A stretch of 64,000 bases of DNA from Chloroflexi bacterium GWB2_49_20 (GCA_001796335.1 MGMF01000021.1:310001-374000); one strand, 5' to 3'. Positions 35,474-45,926 are shown, counted from the stretch's first letter. Made by a program: numbers and translations. Notes: generated by a model from the letters alone, not told the origin.

Positions 35474-35550
35474 CATTACATGTTCATTATGGTGAGCCAA
35501 AGGAGGGCTGTTCTGCCATGAGATTTCTGTTCAAACAAACCAGGTAGTCT

Positions 35551-35570
35551 AACGGGCAGGAATGCTTACT
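35551..35570. promoter_or_regulatory. Operator-like motif, weaker copy
   Basis: GGGCA-GGAA-TGCTTACT keeps the TGCTTA half-site and GGCA of the 25797 and 60398 copies. It lies about 85 bases before the small gene of the copper operon. Confidence 0.4.
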
Positions 35571-35654
35571 GGAGAATAGGTCTTTTTGCGCTTTGCATGG
35601 GTCATGGGATTGTCTATACTCAAAAAAGACAGGTTGAAGAAAGGAAATGAAAAA

Positions 35655-35786
35655 ATGGGACATGATGAACAGGCACGGTTTTCGACAGAATGGGTCATCA
35701 GCCTGTGTCCCGATCCACATTATCAGGCAGCTATCCGCCGTATCCTTGTTCCGGTTGAAAATGCGAACACTGGTTTAGAGGAGTAG
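35655..35786 (+). CDS. Small hypothetical protein leading the copper operon
   Basis: 43 residues from the ATG at 35655 with AAGGAAA upstream. It has FSTEWVISLCPDPHYQAAIR and no recognised family; one Cys and one His lie close together (C-x3-H). It ends 6 bases before the CsoR-like gene. Confidence 0.5.
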   Translation: MGHDEQARFSTEWVISLCPDPHYQAAIRRILVPVENANTGLEE

Positions 35787-35792
35787 GGCGCG

Positions 35793-36098
35793 GTGGAACT
35801 TAATCAACGCCAGGATGTTCTTCAAAGTTTACGTTCAGCAGCAGGGTATCTGAATGATGTTATTGAAATGATCACGGCCGGAGCACCCTGCGACCAAGTT
35901 TTGCGCCAATCCTTCGCTGTCCAGGCTACCTTGCGGAATGCAAGCATACGCATGCTCGTTTATCAGGCTCAATACAGTGGAACCGTCATTGTGGAAAGTT
36001 CATGTCCCGAAGAAATCAAGTCTGAACTCAAGCGGCTAAGCGAACTTTACTTAATTCTGATCCAATACTCTAATAAAAGTGAGGATAATATCTCATGA
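35793..36098 (+). CDS. CsoR/FrmR-like protein lacking two metal ligands
   Basis: 101 residues with a GTG start after GAGGAG. The helical CsoR fold is visible ([20 protein letters not shown], then [17 protein letters not shown]). Cys33 matches the first Cu(I) ligand, but Gln58 and Ser62 stand where CsoR has His and Cys. Copper binding by the normal X-x25-H-x3-C set is therefore unlikely, and persulfide or formaldehyde sensing, or loss of sensing, is possible. It overlaps copA by 4 bases. Confidence 0.75.
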   Translation: MELNQRQDVLQSLRSAAGYLNDVIEMITAGAPCDQVLRQSFAVQATLRNASIRMLVYQAQYSGTVIVESSCPEEIKSELKRLSELYLILIQYSNKSEDNIS

Positions 36099-38674
36099 CT
36101 GAAACCAAAATCTCTCTTTCTTTGCCCATCTCGGGCATGACCTGCGCCTCGTGCGTCTCGCATGTGGAGGATGCGCTCAAGGAGCTGCCAGGTGTCTCCA
36201 ATGTGGTTGTCAACCTGGCTACCAACAAAGCCAGTCTGGCTTACGACCCTGTCCGTGTAAAGTTGACTGATATGCAGCGAACTGTTGAAAACGCCGGCTA
36301 CGCAATATCCATCTCTGAGGTAACACTGGATGTAGTTGGTATGACCTGCGCATCCTGTGTAGCGCATGTCGAAGATGCACTCAAAGAATTACCCGGGGTA
36401 ACCAGCGCAGTGGTCAACCTGGGGTTAAATACAGCCCGGGTTGCCTATATTCCTGGTGTGATTTCGGTCAGTGCAATGAAACGCGCCGTTCGAGAGGTTG
36501 GCTATGATGCCCAGGAACGCAGCGAAGGGGCGGATGCTCTCGACCGGGAGCGCCAGGCACGTGAGGAAGAGATCAAACGCCAGGGACGCAACCTGCTCAT
36601 CGCCGGGATCATCGGTATGATCGTCATGGTTGGCACGTTTTACGACATGTTCGGCTCGCTCCAGGCCTTTATTCCCAAATTTCTTTCTTACAAATGGGTG
36701 ATTGGCCTTTTAACCACACCCATTGTGTTGGGACCAGGCAGACAATTCTTCATTAACTCGTGGCGTGGCCTCAAGCATGGCGTCACCGACATGAACCTGC
36801 TCTATGCCACCGGTATCGGCGCGGCTTATGGTATCGCGGTGATCAACACTCTCTTCCCAAACGCAGGTTTCGGCGGTGAGGGAGCAACCTTCTTCGAGAG
36901 CGCAGCCTTGCTAACGACCTTCATCATCCTGGGCCGCTGGCTGGAAGCGTTGACGCGCGGTCGGACCTCAGAGTCGATTCGCAAATTGATGAAGCTCCAA
37001 CCCAAGGTCGCGCGCGTTATGCGGAATGGTCAAGAAGAGGAGATTCCTGCTGATGAAGTGGAAATTGGAGATTTGATCCTCGTCCGGCCCGGTGAAAGTA
37101 TTCCCGTGGACGGTATCGTCACGGAGGGTTACTCGGCAGTGGACGAATCCATGCTGACCGGCGAAAGTTTGCCGGTTGAGAAGAAAACGGGCGATAATAT
37201 CATTGGCGGTACGATCAACAAGACAGGCGCCTTCAAATTCACAGCATCCCGTGTGGGCAAGGATACCGCCCTGGCTCAGATTATCAAGCTGGTTGAAGAT
37301 GCCCAAGCCAGCAAAGCTCCTATTCAAAAACTGGCTGACTGGGTGGCCGGGAATTTTATCCTGGGTGTTCACTTGCTGGCAGTGGTGGTATTCATTTTCT
37401 GGTTTTTCTTTGGGTATCAGATGTTCTTCGACCCAAATTCCAGTTTCATCCTATCGCCATACAAACTGGGTGAGATCGGGGTTTTCGGTTTTTCGTTGCT
37501 TCTCTCGGTGACTGTGTTAGTTGTTTCGTGTCCCTGCGCGGTGGGTTTGGCAACGCCCAGCGCCATGATGGCCGGAACCGGCAAAGCCGCTGAATTCGGT
37601 GTTCTGTTCAAAGGTGCTGAAGCTCTCGAGAACGCCAGCCATTTGCAAACGATTGTATTCGACAAGACCGGTACTCTGACCAAAGGCGAGCCTTCGGTCA
37701 CAGATGTGATCGCTTTAGCGAACCAGGAAGCAGATGTACTGCGGCTGGCAGCCATCGCTGAGAAGAACAGTGAACATCCCCTCGGGGAGGCCATCGTCCG
37801 CGGCGCTCAAGATCGTAACCTAAAAGTGGTTGACCCCACCTCCTTCAACTCTATTCCAGGACACGGTATCGAAGCCCGTGTGGAAAACCGCGATGTTCTA
37901 ATGGGTAACCGCAAACTGATGCGCGAACGCAGTGTCGATTTTGCCAGTCTGATGAGTAAAGCTGAAAAGCTGGAAATGGAAGGCAAAACAGTGATGTTCC
38001 TGGCAATTGATGGTCAACCCGCTGGGTTGATCGCCGTAGCAGATACATTGAAAGAACATACCGCTGAAGCGATCCAGCGTCTGCACAAGATGGGCGTCGA
38101 GACAGTCATGATCACCGGCGACAACCTTCGAACGGCAGAGGCCATCGCCCGCCAGGTCGGGATTGACCGAGTGCTGGCCGAGGTGCTACCCCAGGACAAA
38201 GCCGAGGAAGTCAAGAAATTACAGGCACAAGGCAGGAAGGTCGCCATGGTGGGTGATGGTGTAAATGACGCCCCGGCCTTAGCCCAGGCTGAGGTGGGCA
38301 TGGCGATTGGTTCCGGGACAGACGTGGCCAAAGAAACCGGCGACATCATCTTGATCAAAGATGACATCCGCGATGTTGTGACAGCTCTCGAAGTGGCCCA
38401 CGCCACGATGCGCAAGGTCAAGCAAAACCTGTTCTGGGCATTCGTTTACAATACGCTGGGCATCCCGTTAGCTGCCGGGCTGTTCTACCCCTTTGCTTCT
38501 CTGGTCATCAGCCCCGAACTAGCTGGCTTGATGATGGCAGTAAGCTCCATCTCGGTAACACTCAATACCCTGTTGTTGAAAGGGTTCAAACCCTCGCTTT
38601 GGAGTGGACGCGGGCAAAACCTCTCCACCACGGTGCAACTTAAGACCGCTCAAGCATCCACAGGCAATGATTGA
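36095..38674 (+). CDS. copA: Cu(I)-exporting P1B-type ATPase
   Basis: 859 residues: two N-terminal HMA domains (GMTCASC at about 14 and 83), eight membrane helices with the transport motif CPC (about 479), phosphorylation site DKTGTLTKG (about 523), HP in the N-domain (SEHPLG) and hinge GDGVNDAP (about 720). It exports Cu(I) from the cytoplasm. Operon: small protein, CsoR-like, copA, membrane protein, YHS protein. Confidence 0.95.
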   Translation: MTETKISLSLPISGMTCASCVSHVEDALKELPGVSNVVVNLATNKASLAYDPVRVKLTDMQRTVENAGYAISISEVTLDVVGMTCASCVAHVEDALKELPGVTSAVVNLGLNTARVAYIPGVISVSAMKRAVREVGYDAQERSEGADALDRERQAREEEIKRQGRNLLIAGIIGMIVMVGTFYDMFGSLQAFIPKFLSYKWVIGLLTTPIVLGPGRQFFINSWRGLKHGVTDMNLLYATGIGAAYGIAVINTLFPNAGFGGEGATFFESAALLTTFIILGRWLEALTRGRTSESIRKLMKLQPKVARVMRNGQEEEIPADEVEIGDLILVRPGESIPVDGIVTEGYSAVDESMLTGESLPVEKKTGDNIIGGTINKTGAFKFTASRVGKDTALAQIIKLVEDAQASKAPIQKLADWVAGNFILGVHLLAVVVFIFWFFFGYQMFFDPNSSFILSPYKLGEIGVFGFSLLLSVTVLVVSCPCAVGLATPSAMMAGTGKAAEFGVLFKGAEALENASHLQTIVFDKTGTLTKGEPSVTDVIALANQEADVLRLAAIAEKNSEHPLGEAIVRGAQDRNLKVVDPTSFNSIPGHGIEARVENRDVLMGNRKLMRERSVDFASLMSKAEKLEMEGKTVMFLAIDGQPAGLIAVADTLKEHTAEAIQRLHKMGVETVMITGDNLRTAEAIARQVGIDRVLAEVLPQDKAEEVKKLQAQGRKVAMVGDGVNDAPALAQAEVGMAIGSGTDVAKETGDIILIKDDIRDVVTALEVAHATMRKVKQNLFWAFVYNTLGIPLAAGLFYPFASLVISPELAGLMMAVSSISVTLNTLLLKGFKPSLWSGRGQNLSTTVQLKTAQASTGND

Positions 38675-38695
38675 CAGGAAAGGAGAAAATTAATT

Positions 38696-38932
38696 ATGGA
38701 ACATGAACAGGTTGAAAAAGAGGTCGCTCGCCTTAGTGTGCGAATTTACATCCCCATTGCTCTAGGAGCAGCAGTGTTGTTCTTGTTGGCAGCCAGCCTG
38801 ACAGGAGACTACCCTCTGGTTGCACGTATCGGCGGTACGGTTTGGGTAGGGCTGCTTGGACTGATCGTCTCCATGCCAGTAGTCATTTCGCGGGTCAAAA
38901 AACAATTTCAGTCTGTCCTGCTCGAAAAGTGA
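38696..38932 (+). CDS. Small two-helix membrane protein
   Basis: 78 residues, two helices (about 20-38 and 45-65), charged ends, no Cys. AAAGGAGAAAATTA precedes the start. It is part of the copA operon; function unknown. Confidence 0.65.
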   Translation: MEHEQVEKEVARLSVRIYIPIALGAAVLFLLAASLTGDYPLVARIGGTVWVGLLGLIVSMPVVISRVKKQFQSVLLEK

Positions 38933-38958
38933 GATGACCTTGAAAGGAGGTGATCAGA

Positions 38959-39135
38959 ATGGTGAAAGACCCTGTTTGCGGAATGACTATTGATCCCAAG
39001 ACCGCAGCCGGTAAGTCCGAATACAAAGGCGAGACGTACTACTTCTGCTCGGCTGGCTGCAAGAAATCCTTCGATGCCAAACCGGAAGAATATGCCGGCA
39101 AGTCGAAAGAAGGATCCAGCCACGGCTGCTGTTAA
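38959..39135 (+). CDS. YHS domain protein
   Basis: 58 residues. ATG 38959 has AAAGGAGGTG at ideal distance, so it is preferred over GTG 38950. The metal-binding pattern is KDPVCGM, YYFCSAGCKKSF, plus a C-terminal HGCC that could add ligands. Probably a small copper-binding or buffering protein of the copA operon. Confidence 0.85.
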   Translation: MVKDPVCGMTIDPKTAAGKSEYKGETYYFCSAGCKKSFDAKPEEYAGKSKEGSSHGCC

Positions 39136-39154
39136 GCCGTAATGTTCACTGGAT

Positions 39155-39194
39155 AATTAGGCGGCCTGGGCCTTACCTTTCAGGCCGCCTAATT
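39155..39194 (+). terminator. Terminator of the copA operon
   Basis: Perfect 14-bp arms AATTAGGCGGCCTG and CAGGCCGCCTAATT with a 12-base loop, 20 bases after the YHS stop. Confidence 0.8.
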
Positions 39195-39229
39195 GTTACA
39201 CTAAAAATATTTTCGCTGGAGAATTGAAC

Positions 39230-39466
39230 ATGAGTAAGACCAGAGTGGTGAAAAAAAAGAAAAGCAATAATCCTGTCAGAAAAAAAGAATGGCCCCTTGT
39301 AGTCATTGTAGGTCTGATCGGAGGGTTTTTCCTTGGATATGTAATTGGCCGCGTTGTGCTGGATCCCTACCCCCATCCTTATCACTGGGCTTCGGGATTG
39401 GTCGGCAGCCTAATCGGCTTTCTACTCGGATGGGTTTGGTATTGGCGTCGTGGCGATGTGGTCTGA
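39230..39466 (+). CDS. Small two-helix membrane protein
   Basis: 78 residues from ATG 39230 (GGAGAA upstream). Lys-rich start, two glycine-bearing helices with PYPHPYHW between them. No family recognised. It leads a TlpA/Lgt-like gene set. Confidence 0.55.
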   Translation: MSKTRVVKKKKSNNPVRKKEWPLVVIVGLIGGFFLGYVIGRVVLDPYPHPYHWASGLVGSLIGFLLGWVWYWRRGDVV

Positions 39467-39493
39467 TTTCCTCGTCCAGGATGGCAATCTCGC

Positions 39494-40075
39494 ATGAAGG
39501 CTGAATCATCAAATACTTCAAGACTGATTCACCGCACAATAATCTGGGCATTGTGTGCGCTTATTCTGGGGGTTCTCTGGATGTACATCTCAAGAGCGCC
39601 ATCCACTTTAAATATGTCAGTTGGGCCGCCTCCCAGCCCTAAAGAGGGGTTCAGCGCTCCCGATTTCACTCTTGAGCTGTTGGACGGTGGGCAGATCACG
39701 CTCTCAGGACTTCGCGGCCAGCCGGTCGTTTTGAATCTGTGGACGACCTGGTGTGGACCTTGCCGCGAGGAAATGCCGGCTATTGAGAAAGTTTATCGCG
39801 ACTACAAGGATCTGGGGCTGGTTGTGATCGGTCTCAATCTCACCTCGCAAGATTCTGAGGAGTCAGTGGCCGCGTTTGTGCAGGAACTGGGACTGTCCTT
39901 TCCGATTGCCCTGGATCGGGACGGATCGGTCAGCAATCGCTACCAGTTGCTTGGATTACCTACGACGTTCTTTATCGACCGGGAAGGTGTGATCAGGTCA
40001 ATGGTCGTCGGTGGACCAATGAGCGAGGCTTTAATCCAGTCCAAAGTTAAGAATTTACTAAGTGAGAATCCTTAA
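39494..40075 (+). CDS. TlpA-type membrane-anchored thioredoxin
   Basis: 193 residues: an anchor helix (about 16-33), then a thioredoxin domain with WTTWCGPC. GLPTTFFIDREG holds the cis-Pro. It is a paralog of the 19592 gene and translationally coupled (TAATG) to the Lgt-like gene. Confidence 0.9.
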   Translation: MKAESSNTSRLIHRTIIWALCALILGVLWMYISRAPSTLNMSVGPPPSPKEGFSAPDFTLELLDGGQITLSGLRGQPVVLNLWTTWCGPCREEMPAIEKVYRDYKDLGLVVIGLNLTSQDSEESVAAFVQELGLSFPIALDRDGSVSNRYQLLGLPTTFFIDREGVIRSMVVGGPMSEALIQSKVKNLLSENP

Positions 40076-40803
40076 TGTTTCCCTACTTACAGATTGGTCC
40101 ATTCCTTCTCCAATTGTCCGGCCTGGCCCTATTGGCTGGTCTTTGGTTCGGGATCATTTTAATTGAAAAAGAGTCGCTCAAATTAAATCTCGATTCGACG
40201 AGAGTAATCAAATCCTTCTTCTACGGTCTGATCTTCGGGATAGTGGCTGCTCGCATCAGCTTTGTGTTCCAGTACTCGAAAGTTTATCTGGTCGATCCGC
40301 TCAGTGCCCTGTCTTTGAACATCAATACCCTTTCGCCAAATTTCGGACTACTTGCCGGATTAAGTTTCTTTTTTCTATATGCCTTTCGCAAACAACTGCC
40401 AATTCGCACGACCCTCGACTCTCTCGCTCCTGGACTGGCTATCTTTATGGTTGCCCTGGGTATTGCGCATATCTTGAGTGGCAACGCTTACGGTGGACCG
40501 ACCCGCCTGCCCTGGGCGATTTATCTATGGTCGGATTACCGTCACCCGTCCCAGATCTATGAGACGGTGGCAGCTCTTGGGATCCTTCTGGTCACACTGC
40601 GCAAGCCGCTCGGCAATCCAGGTGCAGGGCTGAACTTTCTTCTGGTGGTTGCGCTCTCGGCTGCCGCACGCATATTTCTGGAGGCCTTTCGTGGTGACAG
40701 TTTAATCTGGAACGGCGGTGTTCGCGCTGCGCAGCTAATCGGATTGGTCATTCTTGCCGCTACTATTGTACTTTTCAAAAAATGGGGAGAAGCATCGGAA
40801 TGA
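40075..40803 (+). CDS. Lgt-family membrane protein, divergent
   Basis: 242 residues, about seven helices. The Lgt-like segments are AARISFVFQ, then GIAHILSGNAYGGPTRLPW and RHPSQIYE, which correspond to the catalytic-loop region of Lgt. The usual GRxGNFIN is changed. With true Lgt copies at 21243 and 60986, this may serve another role with its TlpA partner. Confidence 0.75.
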   Translation: MFPYLQIGPFLLQLSGLALLAGLWFGIILIEKESLKLNLDSTRVIKSFFYGLIFGIVAARISFVFQYSKVYLVDPLSALSLNINTLSPNFGLLAGLSFFFLYAFRKQLPIRTTLDSLAPGLAIFMVALGIAHILSGNAYGGPTRLPWAIYLWSDYRHPSQIYETVAALGILLVTLRKPLGNPGAGLNFLLVVALSAAARIFLEAFRGDSLIWNGGVRAAQLIGLVILAATIVLFKKWGEASE

Positions 40804-40993
40804 TGAACAGGTTCGGTAGTTTTATCAAGTTTGTTGGGCTGTCCGGGCAAATCATCAATCAACCCGCAATACCTGTTAGGGTTAATTTTTACATCCACAT
40901 GTAATTTGCGTCTATATAACAGATTATTGGTCGTTTATTAAATCCTTCAAGATATATTTCCTGGCACATTTACGATTGGGAATCAGAGGCAAG

Positions 40994-41881
40994 ATGAGGA
41001 ATAAGCAACCGGAAGACATTTCAGTTGAAGAACTGCGCCGTCTTTTGATGAATACACATAGGACGTCACGTCGAAACCGTATGGAATTCTTCCGCTATAC
41101 CGGACGAATTCAACGAGATCCAAAAGAAAGCTATATTCTGAAGGGCAATGTTGAACTGTCTGAGAAATCCAATGGCGTCCATATAAGGGATTCCCGTCAC
41201 ACCTGGTTGAACCGCATCTTGACCGGTTTGGAAGCTCTATCCATCCTGATGTTATTCGGATTGGTTCTGAACGGTGCATCGGTTTTAAAAAGGTTGAACC
41301 AGGAAGTGGCTGCATCCTTCCAACAACCCACTTTCGAACCAACACCTCTGATTTCAGCCATTGTACTGCCGGAAGGTCATACGCCACCCAATGCACCAGG
41401 GGGAGCCCAGCCCAACGAAGCGGAAATTCCCGAGTATCTGAGACCGTTGGCGCAATCGCTGGCAAACATCCCTATTTCCACACCAGGTAGTCAGCAGGCG
41501 GTCCGCATCCAGATCCCTGCTCTTGATATAGATTCTCCCGTCGTGCAAGGAGACGGCTGGGAACAGCTCAAGCTAGGTGTCGCCCAGCACGCTGGAACAC
41601 CAAATCCTGGTGAGAATGGAAATATCGTTCTTTCCGGTCATAACGATGTTTACGGCGAGGTCTTCCGATATCTGGACAGGCTCATGCCCGGAGACATTGT
41701 CATTTTGTTTACATTTCAACGTCAATATACCTACGTGATAACCGGGACACAGATTGTGGAGCCAACCCAGATCGAAGTAATGAATCCTACTCCCCGCCCA
41801 ACGCTGACCCTCATCTCGTGCTACCCGTACCTGGTGGATAACCGCCGGATTGTAGTTTCAGCTGTTTTGCAAACCCCTTAG
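40994..41881 (+). CDS. Sortase (class D/E-like)
   Basis: 295 residues; ATG 40994 with AGAGG is preferred over TTG 40976. A cytoplasmic N-terminus (about 70 residues), an anchor helix, a Pro-rich linker, then the sortase barrel with catalytic His in LSGHNDVYGEVF (about 216), Cys in LTLISCYPY (about 276) and Arg in NRRIVV. The inner-face N-terminal extension is unusually long. The substrate sorting signal is unknown. Confidence 0.85.
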   Translation: MRNKQPEDISVEELRRLLMNTHRTSRRNRMEFFRYTGRIQRDPKESYILKGNVELSEKSNGVHIRDSRHTWLNRILTGLEALSILMLFGLVLNGASVLKRLNQEVAASFQQPTFEPTPLISAIVLPEGHTPPNAPGGAQPNEAEIPEYLRPLAQSLANIPISTPGSQQAVRIQIPALDIDSPVVQGDGWEQLKLGVAQHAGTPNPGENGNIVLSGHNDVYGEVFRYLDRLMPGDIVILFTFQRQYTYVITGTQIVEPTQIEVMNPTPRPTLTLISCYPYLVDNRRIVVSAVLQTP

Positions 41882-42462
41882 AAGTTTTGAGAAAATAAAC
41901 CGTGGAGATTAAATACCGAGAAAACTGGGTGTCGTTTTTAGATAATCAAGAAAAAAAATGAAGATGGTGTTTAAAATATTATAGGTTTTGATCATCCTAT
42001 TCGAAGGCAGTAAATTTTTTGATAGGTAATCGATATATTTAGAAATTTCCAAGACAGATTTGCATCGTCGGGATTGAGCAGGTGCGCTGAAAGATAATAT
42101 CAACCCGCCGCGCAGTCATCATGGCTCGTAGAGAGAATAATATTTGCATCAAACGCCTCATGCAGTTTTAGGATGCATTGTTGATAATCAGTCAATTCAA
42201 ATCGTTAAGAGAATCAAGAACATCATCGCAAAGCTGTCTCCCAATTCCTGCAGTGCTCAATAAAGAGGAAATGACAAATACTTCTGATTAAGAAAACTGC
42301 AATTATTATTTGAGGGAAGTTCTACCGGAGATTAAGTTGTTATATACATCTTGCCTGCTCAACAATCGAGCTGCTAAATAGATTAATAAGCAAGTCTGAA
42401 AATTGCTGCCAAAATCGTTTTGGGTTCTAAATTTTGGATGCTCAAGCCTAAGGGAGATAGCT
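41882..42462. other. AT-rich gene-free stretch with a possible gene relic
   Basis: No intact gene. On the minus strand, about 42000-42220, a broken reading (FELTDYQQCILKLHEAF, then HDDCAAG, stop, then YYLSAHLLNPDDANLSW) looks protein-like, with a stop and a frame change inside. I could not assign it. Confidence 0.3.
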
Positions 42463-43236
42463 TCAGCCAGAAGAGTCTCGATTCTGGTTTTTGATCTGTT
42501 CGATGATTTTTGCGTAACTTAACCTATCCAGTTCTTTTTTATAGATAGTTGCTTGCGAGAAAAATGGAAACACCAACCAGATGATGCCAAGTCCAGCCAG
42601 GGGTCCTGTGATAAGGCGCATCCAGGAGTTAAAAGAACCGAGTGCATCACCCGCGTAGAATGAAGCTGGAAAGATGCTATTCGTCAATGTTGCCAGCCAG
42701 AGATTGTTATCTCGGAAACCCAGACCAATACCAGCGAAGTCACTGATCATATGCGTGCCACCATCCAGAACAATGGGGAGCAGGAAGAGCATGAACCCCC
42801 ACCACGGTAAAGGCTTCACCTTACGGCGGAATGGTATCCACAAAACCGCAAATATCCACACACTTGTATAGAATGAAATCATGCGATCCGACCAGGCCAT
42901 CTTCCAACCCATGTCTGGGTTTCCGATGAAATTTCGCAGGATTGTTGGATTAATCGTATTCTGCCAGGCAGCCTGAATCTCGGTAAGCGAATACATGGAC
43001 TTTTGCCCATAAAAAAAGAAGGAACGTTCTGGCAATTGGTGGCAGAAAATAGAGTAGATAGCGTATAACATTCTGCCCGCTCCACTCCAGCCAATATGCA
43101 TAAAGATGGGAGCCAGCCAGGGCAGCCCAACCCAAAGGCCATAGACAGTTAAGAAGATTTCCAACCAATGGCCTGCTACCCAGTCCATTAAGGATTTTTT
43201 AGATTCATGCCGAACGACCACTTTTTCAGTAGACAT
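42463..43236 (-). CDS. DUF2085-like membrane protein, paralog of 30075
   Basis: 257 residues, four or five helices, SIFCHQLPERSFFFYG and the conserved loops [18 protein letters not shown] and THMISDFAGIGLGFRDN, as in the paralog. It has extra charged tails at both ends. Alone in its unit, with a variant of the recurring operator motif 130 bases upstream. Confidence 0.75.
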   Translation of the reverse strand: MSTEKVVVRHESKKSLMDWVAGHWLEIFLTVYGLWVGLPWLAPIFMHIGWSGAGRMLYAIYSIFCHQLPERSFFFYGQKSMYSLTEIQAAWQNTINPTILRNFIGNPDMGWKMAWSDRMISFYTSVWIFAVLWIPFRRKVKPLPWWGFMLFLLPIVLDGGTHMISDFAGIGLGFRDNNLWLATLTNSIFPASFYAGDALGSFNSWMRLITGPLAGLGIIWLVFPFFSQATIYKKELDRLSYAKIIEQIKNQNRDSSG

Positions 43237-43367
43237 AGAACTCCTTATCTTGGTAAGACAGGCTGACCTTCATTGTTCAAATTTCATCTTAAGAACTAGA
43301 CCAATAATATCGGAATTATAAGTAGATTTCCTCGCTTCTACCAGCGCCATTTTACGCGGGATATATT

Positions 43368-43383
43368 GGCAATTTAGCTTATA
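43368..43383. promoter_or_regulatory. Operator-like motif, weak copy
   Basis: GGCAATTTAGCTTATA shares GGCA, T and GCTTA with the 25797 copy (11 of 14). It lies upstream of the DUF2085 gene. Confidence 0.35.
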
Positions 43384-43493
43384 TTTCAGCAAGCAACCGG
43401 ATTTCCAAGCCTACGTTGGGAGACGATCGTATTTGCATCTGACCGATGACCCAGGGTGTTTAATAGTGAAAGCCAACTTCGCACTATGTTACC

Positions 43494-43528
43494 AGGTAAA
43501 AAGGAACCCATCCGGGTTACTTTACCTT
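43494..43528. terminator. Imperfect hairpin between 43237 and 43639
   Basis: AGGTAAA...GAACCC / GGGTT...TTTACCT with a short mismatch and a 4-base loop, followed by TTTT on the plus strand. It may end the feoABC transcript from the right. The rest of the 400-base gap shows nothing clear. Confidence 0.4.
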
Positions 43529-43638
43529 TTCAATAGATAAGATCGTGTGGAGTTATGCAAGGTATACTGATAAAACTTAAAATTTGCGATAATATATCTT
43601 TATAGAATCTTTATATCCCCTTGTTCAGAATTAATCAC

Positions 43639-43884
43639 CTACTTGCCAGAACTTTGCCACAAGCGAATTGTTCCGGCTTTCTCATCACGACCGCAAGAAC
43701 TCTTCAAGCTGCAACCCTGACAGACATCCCCACAATTGGAATATGCCTGGATATATCCTCCGAGCCGTAGGTGTTCCAGCATCGCGTCCACCATTTGGGG
43801 TGACGTACCCAGTCTCACAGCCAGTGTACCAGTTTCAAGTGTACCACCGGCGCGAATTTCAGCCATAAGTTGTTCTAACATCAT
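43639..43884 (-). CDS. feoC: FeoC-like protein
   Basis: 81 residues: a winged helix (LMAEIRAGGTLETGTLAVRL, then helix LGGYIQAY) and a four-Cys loop CGDVCQGCSLKSSC that in FeoC can bind a cluster. It overlaps feoB by 4 bases. It probably modulates FeoB. Confidence 0.85.
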   Translation of the reverse strand: MMLEQLMAEIRAGGTLETGTLAVRLGTSPQMVDAMLEHLRLGGYIQAYSNCGDVCQGCSLKSSCGRDEKAGTIRLWQSSGK

Positions 43885-45926
43885 GAGAGCCTCAAAAGAA
43901 CTGCAAGATGATATACGCTGATTCCGGCAATGAAAGATAATGTCAACATCATAACTATATTAAGCAGCGTCCAGCGCCACGAGCCGGTCTCCTGGCGAAT
44001 GACCGCCACCGTCGCCATACAGGGAATGAAGAGCATGGTCACTACCAGGAAGGACAATGCCGATGCGGTGGAGTAGGAAGCTGTCAGCATCTGGGTCAAT
44101 CCGCCCTGTGGGCTGCTGCCAAACAGTACACCCAGCGCGGCAATGGCATTTTCCTTGGCTGGAAAGCTGGCGATCAGCGCCACAGTCAGGCGCCAGTCCA
44201 TCCCCATCAGCTTTCCGATTGGCTCGATCAATTTCCCAAATTGAGCCAAATAACTGGTGTTCAGTTCGCCTCCAGGCAATACGGATAGCGCCCAAATAAC
44301 CAGGGCCATTGCAAGAATTTTCGTGCCGGCTTTCTTTGTAAACGACATGGATCGCTGCCAGACCAGCAAACCAATCGTGCGTGCGTTGGGTAAGTGATAA
44401 AGAGGCATTTCCATGATAAAGGCTGACCGTTGTCCCTTGAAAATGATTTTGCTTAGCAGAGTTCCACTAAGCACTAGCATGAACATGGAAAGCAATACCA
44501 ATCCCCAGGAGACATATAGTGCATTAGATCCAAAAAAGGCTGGCGCCAGGAACGCCACCACCGCCAGGCGGGCTGTACAAGGTACGAGAGGAGCAATCAG
44601 AATGGTCAGCAAACGCCCCGGCCGAGAGTCGACTACGCGGGTGCCCATGATTGATGGTACATTGCAGCCAAATCCCAAGAACAACGGCAGAAATGACTTG
44701 CCGTGCAATCCCATCAAATGCATCAAATTGTCCATCACATAAGCGGCTCGAGCCATATACCCGACGTCTTCAAGAAACGCAAAGGTGGCAAAGAATATGA
44801 CCATGATCGGCAGGAATGTGATCACCGCTCCTACACCGCCCAGCAAGCCATTCGCCACAAGGCCTGACAGCCAGGCTGGAGTCCCCGCCAGGGCCAAGCG
44901 CGCCAGCGTTGCCAGTCGAGCTACCACCTCCACGCTCAACCAGTTCTGGACCGGCGCCCCGATCTTGAAGGTAATCCAAAACACCAACCCCAGAATTCCC
45001 GCCAGGATCAACAGTCCCCAAATGGGATGTGCCGCCCAGCGGTCCAGCCGCTCGGTCAGACTGATCTGTCCCATTTTCGGGCGTTCCACAGCGACTTGGA
45101 GGATCTGCCCAATCCATTCATAGCGACCGGATGCGACTGCAAGAAGCGCATCGTCATGTTGAAGCAGGATCGCCTGGACTGCCTCCCAGTTGCAGGAGGG
45201 CAGCGCCGTCTGCATGGTATGGGCGATTTCGGAGTCGCCTTCGAGTAGTTTGAGCGCCACCCATTCAGGCGGGTAAGGCAAAGGAACGTGACTGTCGATT
45301 TGGCGGGTTATCTCTTCCATAACCAGGCGATGGTCGGCCCGGACCTCAGGCCGGCACGGAACGACCGGGCATTTCCCGGCCAGGACCTGTTCGATCGCTT
45401 CCATCAGTTCGTTAACTCCGGTGGCGCGGGTTGCCGTCATGGGCACGACCGGTACGCCCAGGGCGGATTCCAGGATTTTTGCTGAGACGGAGATGCCCTC
45501 CTGATCGGCCACATCCATCATGTTCAGTGCCACCACCAGAGGAACCGGCAGGCAGACCAACTCCGAGACCAGGTACAGGCTGCGCTCCAAGTTGGCTGCG
45601 CTGACGATGGCCACGACCAGGCTGGGATTTTCGCGCAAAATGAACTCGCGGGCAATGACCTCCTCCGGCGAGTTGGCCGTCAGACTGTACGTGCCGGGGA
45701 GATCCACCATGCGGTATGGATGGCCTTTATAAGCGAAATCCCCCTCCCGCCGTTCAATGGTCTTGCCAGGCCAGTTGCCAACATGCTGGTTTAGGCCTGT
45801 TAGTATGTTGAAGAGCGTGGACTTGCCCATATTGGGCTGCCCGGCCAGGGCGATCAAGCGGGCGTCTGCGCCGCCAGTGGCTGGCCGGCGCGAGACCCGG
45901 GGGGGAGCGGTATGACAATCGCTCAT
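43881..45926 (-). CDS. feoB: Fe(II) transporter FeoB
   Basis: 681 residues. An N-terminal G domain with G1 GQPNMGKST (about 29-37), G3 DLPGTYS and G4 NMMD, then a helical domain and two Gate-containing membrane halves (CNVPSIMGTR and CMATVAVIRQETGSW). Imports ferrous iron. Overlaps feoA and feoC by 4 bases each. Confidence 0.95.
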   Translation of the reverse strand: MSDCHTAPPRVSRRPATGGADARLIALAGQPNMGKSTLFNILTGLNQHVGNWPGKTIERREGDFAYKGHPYRMVDLPGTYSLTANSPEEVIAREFILRENPSLVVAIVSAANLERSLYLVSELVCLPVPLVVALNMMDVADQEGISVSAKILESALGVPVVPMTATRATGVNELMEAIEQVLAGKCPVVPCRPEVRADHRLVMEEITRQIDSHVPLPYPPEWVALKLLEGDSEIAHTMQTALPSCNWEAVQAILLQHDDALLAVASGRYEWIGQILQVAVERPKMGQISLTERLDRWAAHPIWGLLILAGILGLVFWITFKIGAPVQNWLSVEVVARLATLARLALAGTPAWLSGLVANGLLGGVGAVITFLPIMVIFFATFAFLEDVGYMARAAYVMDNLMHLMGLHGKSFLPLFLGFGCNVPSIMGTRVVDSRPGRLLTILIAPLVPCTARLAVVAFLAPAFFGSNALYVSWGLVLLSMFMLVLSGTLLSKIIFKGQRSAFIMEMPLYHLPNARTIGLLVWQRSMSFTKKAGTKILAMALVIWALSVLPGGELNTSYLAQFGKLIEPIGKLMGMDWRLTVALIASFPAKENAIAALGVLFGSSPQGGLTQMLTASYSTASALSFLVVTMLFIPCMATVAVIRQETGSWRWTLLNIVMMLTLSFIAGISVYHLAVLLRLS

